Of a stretch of 64,000 bases of DNA, positions 54,585 to 63,913 are shown in pieces. The position numbers were made by a program, and so were the translations under genes. The stretch covers positions 1-64,000 of the forward strand of contig SCRO01000034.1 of assembly GCA_004298505.1 (NCBI GenBank). Direction: 5' to 3'. Position 1 is the stretch's first letter, and every line of letters begins with the position of its first letter. This stretch comes from Rhodanobacter sp. Its GTDB lineage: Bacteria > Pseudomonadota > Gammaproteobacteria > Xanthomonadales > Rhodanobacteraceae. Below the pieces are notes generated by a model, which was not told where the DNA came from, did no database searches, and saw only the letters and a program-made list of their open reading frames with translations.

Positions 54585-55778
54585 ATGGAACACAATCACG
54601 ATTACCTGATCATCGGGGCGGGCATGGCCGCGGATGCAGCTGCCAAGGCCATCCGAGAGGTCGACGCTACCGCCAATGTCGGACTCGTCGGCGAAGAAAC
54701 CTCGGCGCCTTATCAGCGTCCGCCCTTGAGCAAGGCGCTGTGGAAAGGCGACAAGTCGCCCGCTGACATCGACCTGGCCACGGCCGGCAGCGGCGCCACC
54801 TTGCATCTGGGCCGCCGGATCGAGTCGCTGGACCGCGCGGCGCATACCGCACGCGACGATCGCGGCGACACCTACCGTTATCGTCGCCTGCTGCTGGCTA
54901 CCGGCGCGACCTCACGACAGCTGCCGTTCGAGGGCGACCAACGCATCATCCACTTTCGCACTCTGGCCGATTACCAGGCACTGCGCGGCTTTGCGCAACC
55001 GGGTGCATATATCGCCGTGATCGGTGGTGGCTTCATCGGCGGCGAGCTGGCCGCGTCGCTGTGCAGCCTCGGCTGCAAGGTCACCATGCTGTTTCCCGGC
55101 GAAACGGTCGGTGCGGGTCGCTACCCGGCGGGCCTGGCGGGCTATCTCGACGACTACTACCGCAGGCATGGGGTCGACCTGCGCAGCGGCGTGCAGGTAA
55201 CCGGCAGCAACCCCACCGACGGCGGGGTCGAGTTGACCTTGTCCGATGGCAACCTGCTGCGGGTGGAGGCAGCCGTGGCTGGTATCGGGGTGACGCCGAA
55301 CACCGCACTGGCCGAGCAGGCCGGCCTGGCGGTCGACAACGGCATCGTGGTCGACGCGCAGCTGCGCAGCAGTGATGCGGATATCTGGGCCGCCGGTGAC
55401 GTGGCCAATTTCCACAGTCCGGCATTGGATCGCCGCCTGCGGGTCGAGCATGAGGATGCTGCTGTCGGCATGGGCAGGCTTGCCGGCCGTGCGATGGCTG
55501 GCCAAGCGGAGGACTACACCACGCTGCCGTTCTTCTATTCCGACCTGTTTGATCTGGGCTACGAGGCGGTGGGTCTGCTCGATACCCGTCTTGAGATAGT
55601 CGAGGACTGGCGTGAACCGAATCGCGAAGGCGTGGTGTATTACCTCGAATCCGGTCGGGTACGCGGCGTACTGTTGTGGAACGTATGGGATCAGGTCGAT
55701 GCGGCACGCGCGTTGATCGCCGAACCTGGCCCGTTCGATGCGGCGTCGCTGCGTGGGCGCTTGCCGCGCAGCGCATGA
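54585..55778 (+). CDS. FAD-dependent pyridine nucleotide-disulfide oxidoreductase (ferredoxin reductase/AIF-like)
   Basis: DYLIIGAGMAADAAAKAIRE; VIGGGFIGGELAASL; IWAAGDVA. Confidence 0.88.
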   Translation: MEHNHDYLIIGAGMAADAAAKAIREVDATANVGLVGEETSAPYQRPPLSKALWKGDKSPADIDLATAGSGATLHLGRRIESLDRAAHTARDDRGDTYRYRRLLLATGATSRQLPFEGDQRIIHFRTLADYQALRGFAQPGAYIAVIGGGFIGGELAASLCSLGCKVTMLFPGETVGAGRYPAGLAGYLDDYYRRHGVDLRSGVQVTGSNPTDGGVELTLSDGNLLRVEAAVAGIGVTPNTALAEQAGLAVDNGIVVDAQLRSSDADIWAAGDVANFHSPALDRRLRVEHEDAAVGMGRLAGRAMAGQAEDYTTLPFFYSDLFDLGYEAVGLLDTRLEIVEDWREPNREGVVYYLESGRVRGVLLWNVWDQVDAARALIAEPGPFDAASLRGRLPRSA

Positions 55779-55792
55779 CTGCTTGGTGCGGT

Positions 55793-56965
55793 TCAATCCA
55801 CCCGACAGAACATAGCCTTCAGGTAGCGACCTTCCGGCACGTCGGTGCGGAACGGGTGATCGGCGCCGGCGCCGCGCACTTCCAGCACCTGGATTCCGCG
55901 GCCGGCATTCAGGCCGACCCGGCGCAGCATCTCCAGGAAATCGCCTTCGCCGACCAGGCCCGTGCAGGAGCAGGTCAACAGCAGGCCACCGGGCGGGATG
56001 ATGTCCAGCACCATGCGGTTCATCGCGAAATATTTCTTCAGCGCGTCAAGCACCTTGCTGCGGTCGCGGGTGAGCTTGGCCGGGTCGAGGATCACCGCAT
56101 CGTAGCGCTCGCCGCGGGCTACCGCTGCGCGCACCCAGTCGAAGATATCAGCCTGCTCGAACGTCACCGCGACATGGTTGGCTTGCGCATTGGCGCGGGC
56201 CACGTCCAGGATGCCGGCGTCCAGATCCACACCGACCGCCTCGCGCGCCCCGGCTGCCATCGCGTGCACGGCAAACCCGCCGGCGTTGCAGCACAGGTCG
56301 AGCACGCGGCGATCCTTGGCCAGTTCGGCGAAGCGCTTGCGGTTGTCACGCTGGTCGGCGAAGAAGCCGGTCTTGTGGCCCGAGCCCGGTGCGGCGCGGA
56401 AACGCAGGCCATGCTCGTGTACCTCGAACGCGGTCGGCACGTCGGGGCTGCGGCAATCGAACGATTCCTGCTTCTGCACATGCGATTCGGCGAACCAGTA
56501 CAGCTGCGCGTCGGGAAAGTGGGTGAGCAGGGCGGCGTGGATCGCCGCGCGGAATTTCCACATCCCCGCGGCGAAGTATTCGATCACCAGGATATCGGCG
56601 TAGCGGTCGACGATCAGGCCAGAGAGGTCGTCGCCCTCGCTGTGCACTACACGCCACGCGTCACTGACCTGATCAAGCTGCAGCCAGTCGCGACGCAGCT
56701 GCACGGCGCGGGCAAGGCGCGCGGCAATCCATGCGGCGTCAATGGTTGCGTCGGGATGCGGATCAAGCAGGCGCAGCGCGATGCGTGCGTGGCCATTCCA
56801 GAATGCGCGGCCAACAAAGCGACCCCTGGCGTCCTGCACCTCGACCACGCTGCCGGGCGGCAATTTCGATTCCGGCTTGTGCACCTGCGCCGACCACACC
56901 CACGGGTGGCCGGGGCTGCGGTCGGACTTCAGGCGGATGACGGGGAGCGGCGCGGGGTTGTTCAT
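55793..56965 (-). CDS. rlmI: RlmI-like class I SAM-dependent rRNA methyltransferase
   Basis: PUA-like N-term, GFFADQRDNRKRFAELA, VLDLCCNAGGFAVHA, LDPAKL. Confidence 0.85.
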   Translation of the reverse strand: MNNPAPLPVIRLKSDRSPGHPWVWSAQVHKPESKLPPGSVVEVQDARGRFVGRAFWNGHARIALRLLDPHPDATIDAAWIAARLARAVQLRRDWLQLDQVSDAWRVVHSEGDDLSGLIVDRYADILVIEYFAAGMWKFRAAIHAALLTHFPDAQLYWFAESHVQKQESFDCRSPDVPTAFEVHEHGLRFRAAPGSGHKTGFFADQRDNRKRFAELAKDRRVLDLCCNAGGFAVHAMAAGAREAVGVDLDAGILDVARANAQANHVAVTFEQADIFDWVRAAVARGERYDAVILDPAKLTRDRSKVLDALKKYFAMNRMVLDIIPPGGLLLTCSCTGLVGEGDFLEMLRRVGLNAGRGIQVLEVRGAGADHPFRTDVPEGRYLKAMFCRVD

Positions 56966-57009
56966 CCGTGCATGATAGCGGCTGGTGGTAGCGACTCTCA
57001 TGGTCATGC

Positions 57010-57081
57010 GTAGGGCGGGCACGGCCCGCCACTTCTGCCGCGATGCCGTGAGCCAAAGGCGGCGGGCGGTGCCTGCCCTAC
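57010..57081. repeat. REPIN-like element, family 2
   Basis: gtagggcgggcacggcccgcc ... ggcgggcggtgcctgccctac; inner tctgccgcgatgccgtgag resembles 52946-53016. Confidence 0.8.
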
Positions 57082-57098
57082 GGAGTCGCGATTGCCTC

Positions 57099-57536
57099 CT
57101 AGCGAAACCTGAGTGCGAGCCACGACAACAGCGCCAGCAGGTTGATACCCAGCCGCGATAGCGCCGGGCCGGCCATGGCCAGCACGAAGCCCTGGCTGCC
57201 CAGGCGCCAGTCGATACCCGGGCGCGGCGTGGTGTGCACGGTGACGAACACATTGACGAAGGCACCGCTGTGCAGCGCATAGCTGAACACCGGCGTGGCG
57301 ATCAACGGCACCTGCAGCAGTTGCGCCCACAGCGATATGCGGATACCGCGTTCGCTGCCGTCGATCAGCTGTACGCCAGCGGCCAGCAAGAAGCCGAACA
57401 AGGCCAGCCCGATCAGTGCGATCACGCTGTCGTGGGTCGAGCCCAGCGGCAGCAGGCGGCGCAGCATCACAGCGATGCCGTACAGCCCGCCGGCCACTTC
57501 GAGAATGCCGATCAGGCGGAACAGGATGGTACGCAT
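57099..57536 (-). CDS. Small hypothetical membrane protein
   Basis: 145 aa, about four hydrophobic segments. Confidence 0.65.
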   Translation of the reverse strand: MRTILFRLIGILEVAGGLYGIAVMLRRLLPLGSTHDSVIALIGLALFGFLLAAGVQLIDGSERGIRISLWAQLLQVPLIATPVFSYALHSGAFVNVFVTVHTTPRPGIDWRLGSQGFVLAMAGPALSRLGINLLALLSWLALRFR

Positions 57537-57563
57537 GCAAAACTCCGGAAAAATTGAAGAATC

Positions 57564-57650
57564 GTAGGAGCCCGCTTGCGGGCGATGCTCCTGCTGTGAC
57601 GCTCGAGATGGAGATCAAATCAATAGCATCGCCCGCCAGCGGGCTCTGCG
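57564..57650. repeat. REPIN-like element, family 1
   Basis: gtaggagcccgcttgcgggcgatgct ... gagatcaaatcaatagcatcgcccgccagcgggctc. Confidence 0.85.
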
Positions 57651-57661
57651 GGTGGGATGGA

Positions 57662-58609
57662 TTATTCGAGGGCGTCAGACAACTCGTGCAGGTCGGCAAG
57701 GTGTTGTTCCCACCAGCGCGACTCGGCGGCGAACGGGAAGGCGGCGGGGAAGGCCGGGTCGTGCCAGCGTGCGGCGATCCAGCCGGCGTAATGCAGCTGG
57801 CGCATCGCGCGCAGGGCGGGTATCAGCGCCAGCTCGCTGTCGTCGAAATCGCGGAACTGACGATAGCCTTCGAGCAGGGCGGTGAGTGCGCGCTCGTCGT
57901 TGGCCAGCATCCACAAGTCCTGCACCGCCGGCCCGCTGCGGGCATCGTCCAGGTCCACGAAGTGCGGACCGGCATCCGTCCACAACACGTTGCCGGGGTG
58001 ACAGTCGCCATGCAGGCGCAGTGGCCGCACCGGACCGACGGCTTCCAGCCGCGCCGCGACGGCGCTATCCAGTCGCGTCGCGGCGGCATGATAGTTCGTG
58101 TGCAGCGACGGCGGCAGCAGCGACGAGTCGAGCACCGCGTGCATCGGCTGCACCACCATCGCGTCGCGATCGAGCCGACCCCGGTGGGCAAACGGCGCGT
58201 GTGCACCGACTACGTGCATGCGCGCGATCAACCGGCCCAGCCATTGCAACTGCTCGCTGGCTTCCAGTTCCGGCGCGCGGCCACCGTGGCGTGGAGACAG
58301 CGCGTAGCGAAAGCCCCCGTGTCGCAGCAGCGTGCGACCCTCGAACACCAGCGGCGCCACCACCGGGAGTTCGGCATCCGCCAGTTCCTGTGCGAAGCGG
58401 TGTTCCTCGATGATTGTCGCGTCTGTCCAGCGGCCGGGCCGGTAGAATTTCGCGATTACCGGCGCGCTGTCCTCCAGCCCGACCTGCCACACCCGGTTCT
58501 CGTAACTGTTCAGCGCCAGCAATCGTCCATCCGGCCACAAGCGGCAGGCATTGACCGCATCCAGCACCAGGTCGGGGGTCAGACTGGCATAGGGCGTGTC
58601 CGCTGTCAT
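57662..58609 (-). CDS. srkA: SrkA/YihE-like stress-response kinase
   Basis: LNSYENRVWQVG; LHGDCHPGNVLW; FVDLDDARSGPAVQDLWML. Confidence 0.93.
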   Translation of the reverse strand: MTADTPYASLTPDLVLDAVNACRLWPDGRLLALNSYENRVWQVGLEDSAPVIAKFYRPGRWTDATIIEEHRFAQELADAELPVVAPLVFEGRTLLRHGGFRYALSPRHGGRAPELEASEQLQWLGRLIARMHVVGAHAPFAHRGRLDRDAMVVQPMHAVLDSSLLPPSLHTNYHAAATRLDSAVAARLEAVGPVRPLRLHGDCHPGNVLWTDAGPHFVDLDDARSGPAVQDLWMLANDERALTALLEGYRQFRDFDDSELALIPALRAMRQLHYAGWIAARWHDPAFPAAFPFAAESRWWEQHLADLHELSDALE

Positions 58610-58636
58610 CAAGTGCCGCGCCCTTTGCGTTCGTCG

Positions 58637-58671
58637 CCTCTCCCCGTCGGGGAGAGGATTGAGGCGAGGGG
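58637..58671. repeat. CTCTCCCC/GGGGAGAGG-type repeat
   Basis: cctctccccgtcggggagaggattgaggcgagggg. Confidence 0.6.
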
Positions 58672-58694
58672 CAGGTGCTTGCGCGCCAGCAACA

Positions 58695-59135
58695 TCAACG
58701 CGCGCTCAGCGTGCGCGCCGGCACCACCGCCATGGTGAGGCGCGAGATGCATACCAGCGCACCGTCCTCGCTTTCGATGCGGATTTCCCACACCTGGGTG
58801 GTGCGACCGAGATGCAGCATCCTCGCCGTGCCGGTGACCGTGCCGCTACGAACGCCACGGACATGGTTGGCATTGATGTCCAGTCCAAGTGCCAGCTCTT
58901 TTTCGGGGTCGAGGGTCAGCATCGCCGCGAGACTGCCCAGAGTCTCGGCCAGCGCCACCGAGGCGCCGCCATGCAGCAGGCCATACGGCTGGTGGGTACG
59001 GCGCTCGACCGGCATGGTGCCCTGCAGCCAGTCGTCGCCGACGGCGGTGATGCGGATACCCAGCGTCTCCATCATGGTGTCGGTGCTCCAGCCGTTGAGC
59101 CGGTCGAGATTCGTCGGTTGTTTCCAGAGGCCCAT
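58695..59135 (-). CDS. Hotdog-fold thioesterase (YdiI/EntH-like)
   Basis: MGLWKQPTNLDRLN...PYGLLHGGASVALAETLGS. Confidence 0.88.
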   Translation of the reverse strand: MGLWKQPTNLDRLNGWSTDTMMETLGIRITAVGDDWLQGTMPVERRTHQPYGLLHGGASVALAETLGSLAAMLTLDPEKELALGLDINANHVRGVRSGTVTGTARMLHLGRTTQVWEIRIESEDGALVCISRLTMAVVPARTLSAR

Positions 59136-59189
59136 CGTTGATTCCCTTGAGTTGAATGTGCATTGTCGTCTGCTGCGAACGCGGCGACA

Positions 59190-60260
59190 ATGCAGCTGGT
59201 GTTCACTGTCACTCTCAAATTTTCCGGCCGTCAGTTTTCGGTGGCGCCCGACGAAACCGTACTCGAGGCGGCACAGCGTGCAGGCGTGGCCTTGCCTTAT
59301 TCCTGTCGCGCCGGCGTCTGTGGCAGTTGCAAGGCCACCTTGTTGGAGGGGCAGTGCCGGTATCCGCGCAACCCGCCGCTGGCACTGGACGCCGGTGAGC
59401 TGGCGCATCATGCGGTGCTGCCGTGCCAGGCGGTGCCGACCAGCAACCTGTTGCTGGAAGCGCGACCGGTGACCTCGGTCGAGGACATCGCGCGCCGTCA
59501 GCTGGGCATGGTGGTGACCGACAAATGGCGGTTGGCGTCGGACGTGATAGGCGTGCGCCTGCTGCCGGCGGTGGGTGAGCGCCGGCTCAAGCGGCTTCCC
59601 GGACAATACCTGGACGTGCTGCTGGAGGACGGCCGCAGGCGACCGTTCTCGATTGCCAACAGCCCACAGGCCGACGGCATGATCGAATTGCATGTGCGCC
59701 ACGTGCCCGGCGGTGGCTTCACCAGCTGGGTCAACGACGAGCTGAAGGTGGGTGACCGGCTGCGCGTGGAAGGGCCGCTGGGTACCTTCGTGCCGCGCGA
59801 GGATTCGGAGCGACCGCTGTTGTTCGTGGCCGGCGGCACCGGCTTTGCGCCGGTCAAGGCGATCATCGAGCACTTCATTGCGCTGGGTACGCGGCGTTCG
59901 ATCCACGTCTACTGGGGCGCACGCAGCGCGGCGGACCTGTATCTGCGCGAGCAGGCCGAACGCTGGGAGCAGGAACTGCCGCACCTGGTGTTTCATCCGG
60001 TGGTGGCCGATCAAGGGCACGCCGCAGGCCTGCGCACGGGCCTGGTGCACGACGCCGTGCTGGCCGATCTCCCGGACCCGTCCGGCCATGATGTGTACAT
60101 GAGCGGACCGCCAGCCATGGTCGATGTCGGTCGCCAGGCATTTCTCGATGCCGGCTTGCCGGAAGATCGGTTGTATTACGACTCGTTCGAGTACGCACCG
60201 GATGTGCTGGCCGAGATCATTGCCGGTCGCGCCGGCATCCACGATCTTCCGCTGTTGTAG
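59190..60260 (+). CDS. Plant-type ferredoxin/FAD/NAD(P) reductase, CDP-6-deoxyglucoseen reductase-like
   Basis: CRAGVCGSCKATLLEGQC 2Fe-2S loop; RRPFSIANSP FAD motif; FVAGGTGFAPVKAII. Confidence 0.88.
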   Translation: MQLVFTVTLKFSGRQFSVAPDETVLEAAQRAGVALPYSCRAGVCGSCKATLLEGQCRYPRNPPLALDAGELAHHAVLPCQAVPTSNLLLEARPVTSVEDIARRQLGMVVTDKWRLASDVIGVRLLPAVGERRLKRLPGQYLDVLLEDGRRRPFSIANSPQADGMIELHVRHVPGGGFTSWVNDELKVGDRLRVEGPLGTFVPREDSERPLLFVAGGTGFAPVKAIIEHFIALGTRRSIHVYWGARSAADLYLREQAERWEQELPHLVFHPVVADQGHAAGLRTGLVHDAVLADLPDPSGHDVYMSGPPAMVDVGRQAFLDAGLPEDRLYYDSFEYAPDVLAEIIAGRAGIHDLPLL

Positions 60261-60343
60261 GAGCCCGCTCGCGGGCGATGCTGTTGTTCTGATGCAGGGG
60301 ATGTAGATCAAATCAACAGCATCGCCTGCGAGCAGGCTCCTAC
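60257..60343. repeat. REPIN-like element, family 1, containing both flanking stop codons
   Basis: gtaggagcccgctcgcgggcgatgctg ... gatcaaatcaacagcatcgcctgcgagcaggctcctac. Confidence 0.9.
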
Positions 60344-60786
60344 CGGTTGCCCTTTGCTACCGGCAACTGCGCCGCGTGCCAACCGAGCACGCCGCCGCCA
60401 AGAATATAGATGTGCTCGAAGCCGGCCTTGAGCAGCCGTTGCGCAGCCTTGGCCGAGTTGCCGCGGCCATCCTTGTCCATCACTACCACCGGCAGCGATT
60501 TCGCCTGGGCAAGTTCCTTCTTCTCCGGGTCGAACTGGCTCATGGCCACATGCTTCGCACCGGGCACGTGCATCTTCTCGAAGTCGGCCAGCGCCGACAG
60601 GTCGATCAGCAAGGGACTGTTGCGGTTGATCAGCGCGGTCAGGCCGGCTGGGGTCAGCTCCTTGATCTTGCTGAACAGCGTCCGCGCCTGGATGACGATC
60701 AAGGCCACCAGCAAGATCGCGAACAGCGCCGACAAGGCGACGTGGTTGCCGACAAATTGCGGCAGCTTGTGCAGGAAGTCGTTCAT
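60340..60786 (-). CDS. Membrane-anchored rhodanese-like protein
   Basis: N-terminal TM, LLIDLSALADFEKMHVPGAKHVAMSQ, rhodanese fold but DKDGRGNSAKAA at the active-site loop. Confidence 0.85.
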   Translation of the reverse strand: MNDFLHKLPQFVGNHVALSALFAILLVALIVIQARTLFSKIKELTPAGLTALINRNSPLLIDLSALADFEKMHVPGAKHVAMSQFDPEKKELAQAKSLPVVVMDKDGRGNSAKAAQRLLKAGFEHIYILGGGVLGWHAAQLPVAKGNR

Positions 60787-60879
60787 CTGGGTCCACTTCG
60801 CACGACGAGTGCGCCGATCCGGCTAAACCCGCGATTATACGGGTTGTGCACGACCATCAGGTGGCCGCCATCCGTTTTG

Positions 60880-61293
60880 TCACTCACGGGTAATGTCCGG
60901 CAGTCCGCTGGTCAGCCACCAGTGCCTGGCCTTTTCGCCGTAACGCCAGGTCTGGTGGTCGATGATATTGCGCTCGGCCTGCGTGTGAATGTTGACCAGA
61001 CTGATCCGCACGGTCTGCTGCACTTCGGTCGGGCTGATCGGCACGGGACCGGCGTCATCATTGTATTCGGTGACGCGCACCTGCTTGTAGCGTGCCAGCT
61101 CCAGTTCGGTAAGCGGATGCTTGGCGCGTACCTCCGGGTCGATGAATTGCGCCGCACTGGCGAAATCGCCCCAGCGCAATACCCCGCCGTAGGCGGACAG
61201 CGTGGTGGTCAGCGACTGACTGCGCTCCTGTGTGGCGCAAGCGGCCAGCAACAGGAGCGACAGCATCAGCAGGATACTCGGGATGCGGCGCAT
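60880..61293 (-). CDS. Hypothetical lipoprotein
   Basis: LLLLAAC lipobox, about 137 aa. Confidence 0.7.
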   Translation of the reverse strand: MRRIPSILLMLSLLLLAACATQERSQSLTTTLSAYGGVLRWGDFASAAQFIDPEVRAKHPLTELELARYKQVRVTEYNDDAGPVPISPTEVQQTVRISLVNIHTQAERNIIDHQTWRYGEKARHWWLTSGLPDITRE

Positions 61294-61334
61294 GGGCGTT
61301 CCTCCTCGATGGGTGCCGCGCCATTCTGCCTCAT

Positions 61335-61832
61335 TCAGGCCTGTGCGGTCCGGTTGCGGCGCTTGGCCACGAAGCGTGCGGCCAGGGTGGCGGCCGGCCG
61401 GCCGTCCTCGCCGGGTATCACGCAATCGACCCCAATCCGCGCGCGGCCACGTGCGGCCAGGGTGTTGAAGAACATGCTCCAGTCGGCCGCGTCGGCCAGT
61501 CGTGCCTCGGCACGAAAGTCCTGCCACAGCGGCGCCAGGTAGCGCACGTCCGATTCAGCCACGAACACGTCGCAATCGAGCTCCTGCCCGCGCAATGCCA
61601 GTTCGACCAGGGCCCAGCCACTCAGCGTCATCAGGCTGACCAGGCTGCCGCCAAAGGCACAGCTCTTGTCGTTGACGTTCGGCGCCAATGGCGCGTGCAG
61701 GGTCAGCGTGTCGACGTCGTAGCGGCCCAGGTGCAGATCCATCGCCTGGGCCAGCGGTATCTCGTCGCGGATGAACTGGACCAGTTGCTGCGCCTGGTGG
61801 CTGGTCTTGGTGTCGTCGTCGATTGTGCTCAC
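61335..61832 (-). CDS. YiiD C-terminal-like putative thioesterase
   Basis: MDLHLGRYDVDTLTLHAPLAPNVNDKSCAFGGSLVSLMTLSGWALV; start inferred (GTG). Confidence 0.8.
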   Translation of the reverse strand: MSTIDDDTKTSHQAQQLVQFIRDEIPLAQAMDLHLGRYDVDTLTLHAPLAPNVNDKSCAFGGSLVSLMTLSGWALVELALRGQELDCDVFVAESDVRYLAPLWQDFRAEARLADAADWSMFFNTLAARGRARIGVDCVIPGEDGRPAATLAARFVAKRRNRTAQA

Positions 61833-61889
61833 GTCGCTCGATCGGGCTGGAAAGACTCCACAGTGTAGAGCCGCCGTTACACTTGAGCC

Positions 61890-62681
61890 ATGCCGGATCG
61901 CGAACGTGGTGTGCGGATGCAACTGAATTCATCCATGCGCAAGGACGTCCTGCACGGGCGCGTGCTCATCATCACGCGTCCGGTGGGCACGGCGCGCGCG
62001 CTGGCACGGCGGGTGCGCGCGCTCGGCGGTACGCCCGTGCTGCTGCCCGGCCTGGCACTGCGCGGGCCGCACGATGTCGCGGCGGCGCGAGCCGCCCTGC
62101 GCGATGCTCTGGCCGACCCATTGGTGATTTTCACCAGCCCCGCCGCCGTGCGCCATGCGGCAGCACTCGCACCGCTGCATACCCGGGCCATCGTGCTGGC
62201 GGTTGGGCGCGGAACGGCAAGTGCCTTGCGTCGTCACGGCGTACAGGAACCGCTGGTGCCCGGGCAGCAGGACAGCGAGGGTTTGCTCGGTCTCCCGCTC
62301 CTGCAGGACCTGCGCAATCGCCGCGTCGCCCTGGTCGGTGCGCCCGGAGGTCGCGGCGTGCTGCGCGGTCAACTCGCGGCGCGCGGTGCCTGCGTGCGCG
62401 ACGTGCAGGTATATCGGCGCGTACCGCCACGACTCGACCGACGCCATGTGGCGGCGTTGCTGGCCTTGCCCGGTTCGGCGCAGGTGTTGCTGTCGAGCAA
62501 CGAGGCCCTGCAAAACCTGCGCAGGCTGCTGCCGCTGCCGGCACTGGAACGGCTGCTGGCGGCCACTGCCGTGGTGAGCAGCGAGCGCCTGGCTGCAGCC
62601 GCCCGCGGCGCCGGCTTCACGCAGATCGAACGGGCATGCTCGGCACTGGCCGACGACTTGCTGGCTGCCGCAGCGCGTTGA
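61890..62681 (+). CDS. hemD: Uroporphyrinogen-III synthase
   Basis: RVLIITRPVGTARALARRVRALGGTPVLLPGLAL; upstream of hemX-hemY. Confidence 0.88.
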   Translation: MPDRERGVRMQLNSSMRKDVLHGRVLIITRPVGTARALARRVRALGGTPVLLPGLALRGPHDVAAARAALRDALADPLVIFTSPAAVRHAAALAPLHTRAIVLAVGRGTASALRRHGVQEPLVPGQQDSEGLLGLPLLQDLRNRRVALVGAPGGRGVLRGQLAARGACVRDVQVYRRVPPRLDRRHVAALLALPGSAQVLLSSNEALQNLRRLLPLPALERLLAATAVVSSERLAAAARGAGFTQIERACSALADDLLAAAAR

Positions 62682-62743
62682 GCCCCGGGGTCTTCACGCG
62701 CAGGCGCTACGAGCGCGGGCGCATGGCCTGCTAGCATGCGCCT

Positions 62744-63913
62744 ATGAGCCATCCAGACCAGCCGGTTGATCCGCCGAAAACGTCAGACGCACCCCAGGGT
62801 GCGCGCCCCGACCCCGTGGTGGTCGTTCGTTCGCCGTCCCGTCCGGCGCCGTCCGCCGCCACCCCGCGACCGCGCGGTGGTGGCAGCCTGGCGCTGGCTT
62901 TGCTGCTGTCGCTGCTGGCGCTGGCTGCGGCCGGCTATGTGGCTTGGCAACAATGGCAATTGCAGCGCGGCAGTGCGGCGTACAGTCAGGGCGTGACCAC
63001 CCTGCAACAGCGCGTGGACACCCTGGAAACCAGATTGGGAGGCCTCAGCGACCAGCGCGCCAGTCTCGATCAGCGGGTGGACGATGCTGCGGCGGTCAAT
63101 CGCTCGCTGCGCGAGGAGCTGCTCGGCCAGGCCGAGCGCACGCGCAATCTGGAAGACGCCGTGGCAAAGCTGGCCGAAAAGAGCCTGTCCGGGCACGCTG
63201 CGATGCTGCTGGACGAAACCGACTCGCTGCTGCGCATGGGCGAGGAGCGTTACCTGCTGTTCCATGACGTGCGGGCGGCGGCAGCTGCGTACGCGCTCGC
63301 CGACCAGACGCTTGCTGCGGTCAACGACGGCGCGTTCAGCGGAGTGCGTCAGAGTATCCAGGCCGAGCGCGAAGCGCTGCTGAAAAGCCAGCCGGTTGAC
63401 CAGGCCAGCGCGCTGCAACAGCTGCAGGCGCTGCGCGGTGCGATGGACAGCCTGCCGCTGAAACCGCTCGACGTTGCTGCGGCCGGGCCGGCCACCGACG
63501 CGTGGTCACGCATTCGCCGCGCGCTGGCCAGCGTGGTCACCGTGCAGCGTGACCACGGTGCGCCACTGGCGGTAGCCAATGCGCGCTTCGCCGGTGAGCT
63601 GGCGGCGCTGGATCTGGCGCAGGCGCAAGCTGCTTTGCTGGCGTACGACAGTGAAGGCTACGCTGCGGCGCTCAAGCGCGTGGATGCGAGCCTGGCCAGC
63701 CAGTTCGATGATAACGCCGTCACCGTGAAACAGGCGCGCGAGACAGTGAAACAGCTCGAAAGCCAGCGGCCGGCGAACGCACCGGTACAACTGGGCGCCG
63801 CGTTGACCGAGCTGCGCAACCTGCGCGCCGTGCACGCGCTTGCCCCGGCACCTGCCGGCTCGACCGCGGCTCCCACCAGCACGACTCCGCGCAAGGGTGG
63901 GGCCCGGTCATGA
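62744..63913 (+). CDS. hemX: HemX-like uroporphyrinogen-III C-methyltransferase-family membrane protein
   Basis: Pro-rich N-term, single TM, coiled coil, ...HAAMLLDETDSLLRMGEERYLLFHDVRAAAAAYALAD. Confidence 0.88.
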   Translation: MSHPDQPVDPPKTSDAPQGARPDPVVVVRSPSRPAPSAATPRPRGGGSLALALLLSLLALAAAGYVAWQQWQLQRGSAAYSQGVTTLQQRVDTLETRLGGLSDQRASLDQRVDDAAAVNRSLREELLGQAERTRNLEDAVAKLAEKSLSGHAAMLLDETDSLLRMGEERYLLFHDVRAAAAAYALADQTLAAVNDGAFSGVRQSIQAEREALLKSQPVDQASALQQLQALRGAMDSLPLKPLDVAAAGPATDAWSRIRRALASVVTVQRDHGAPLAVANARFAGELAALDLAQAQAALLAYDSEGYAAALKRVDASLASQFDDNAVTVKQARETVKQLESQRPANAPVQLGAALTELRNLRAVHALAPAPAGSTAAPTSTTPRKGGARS

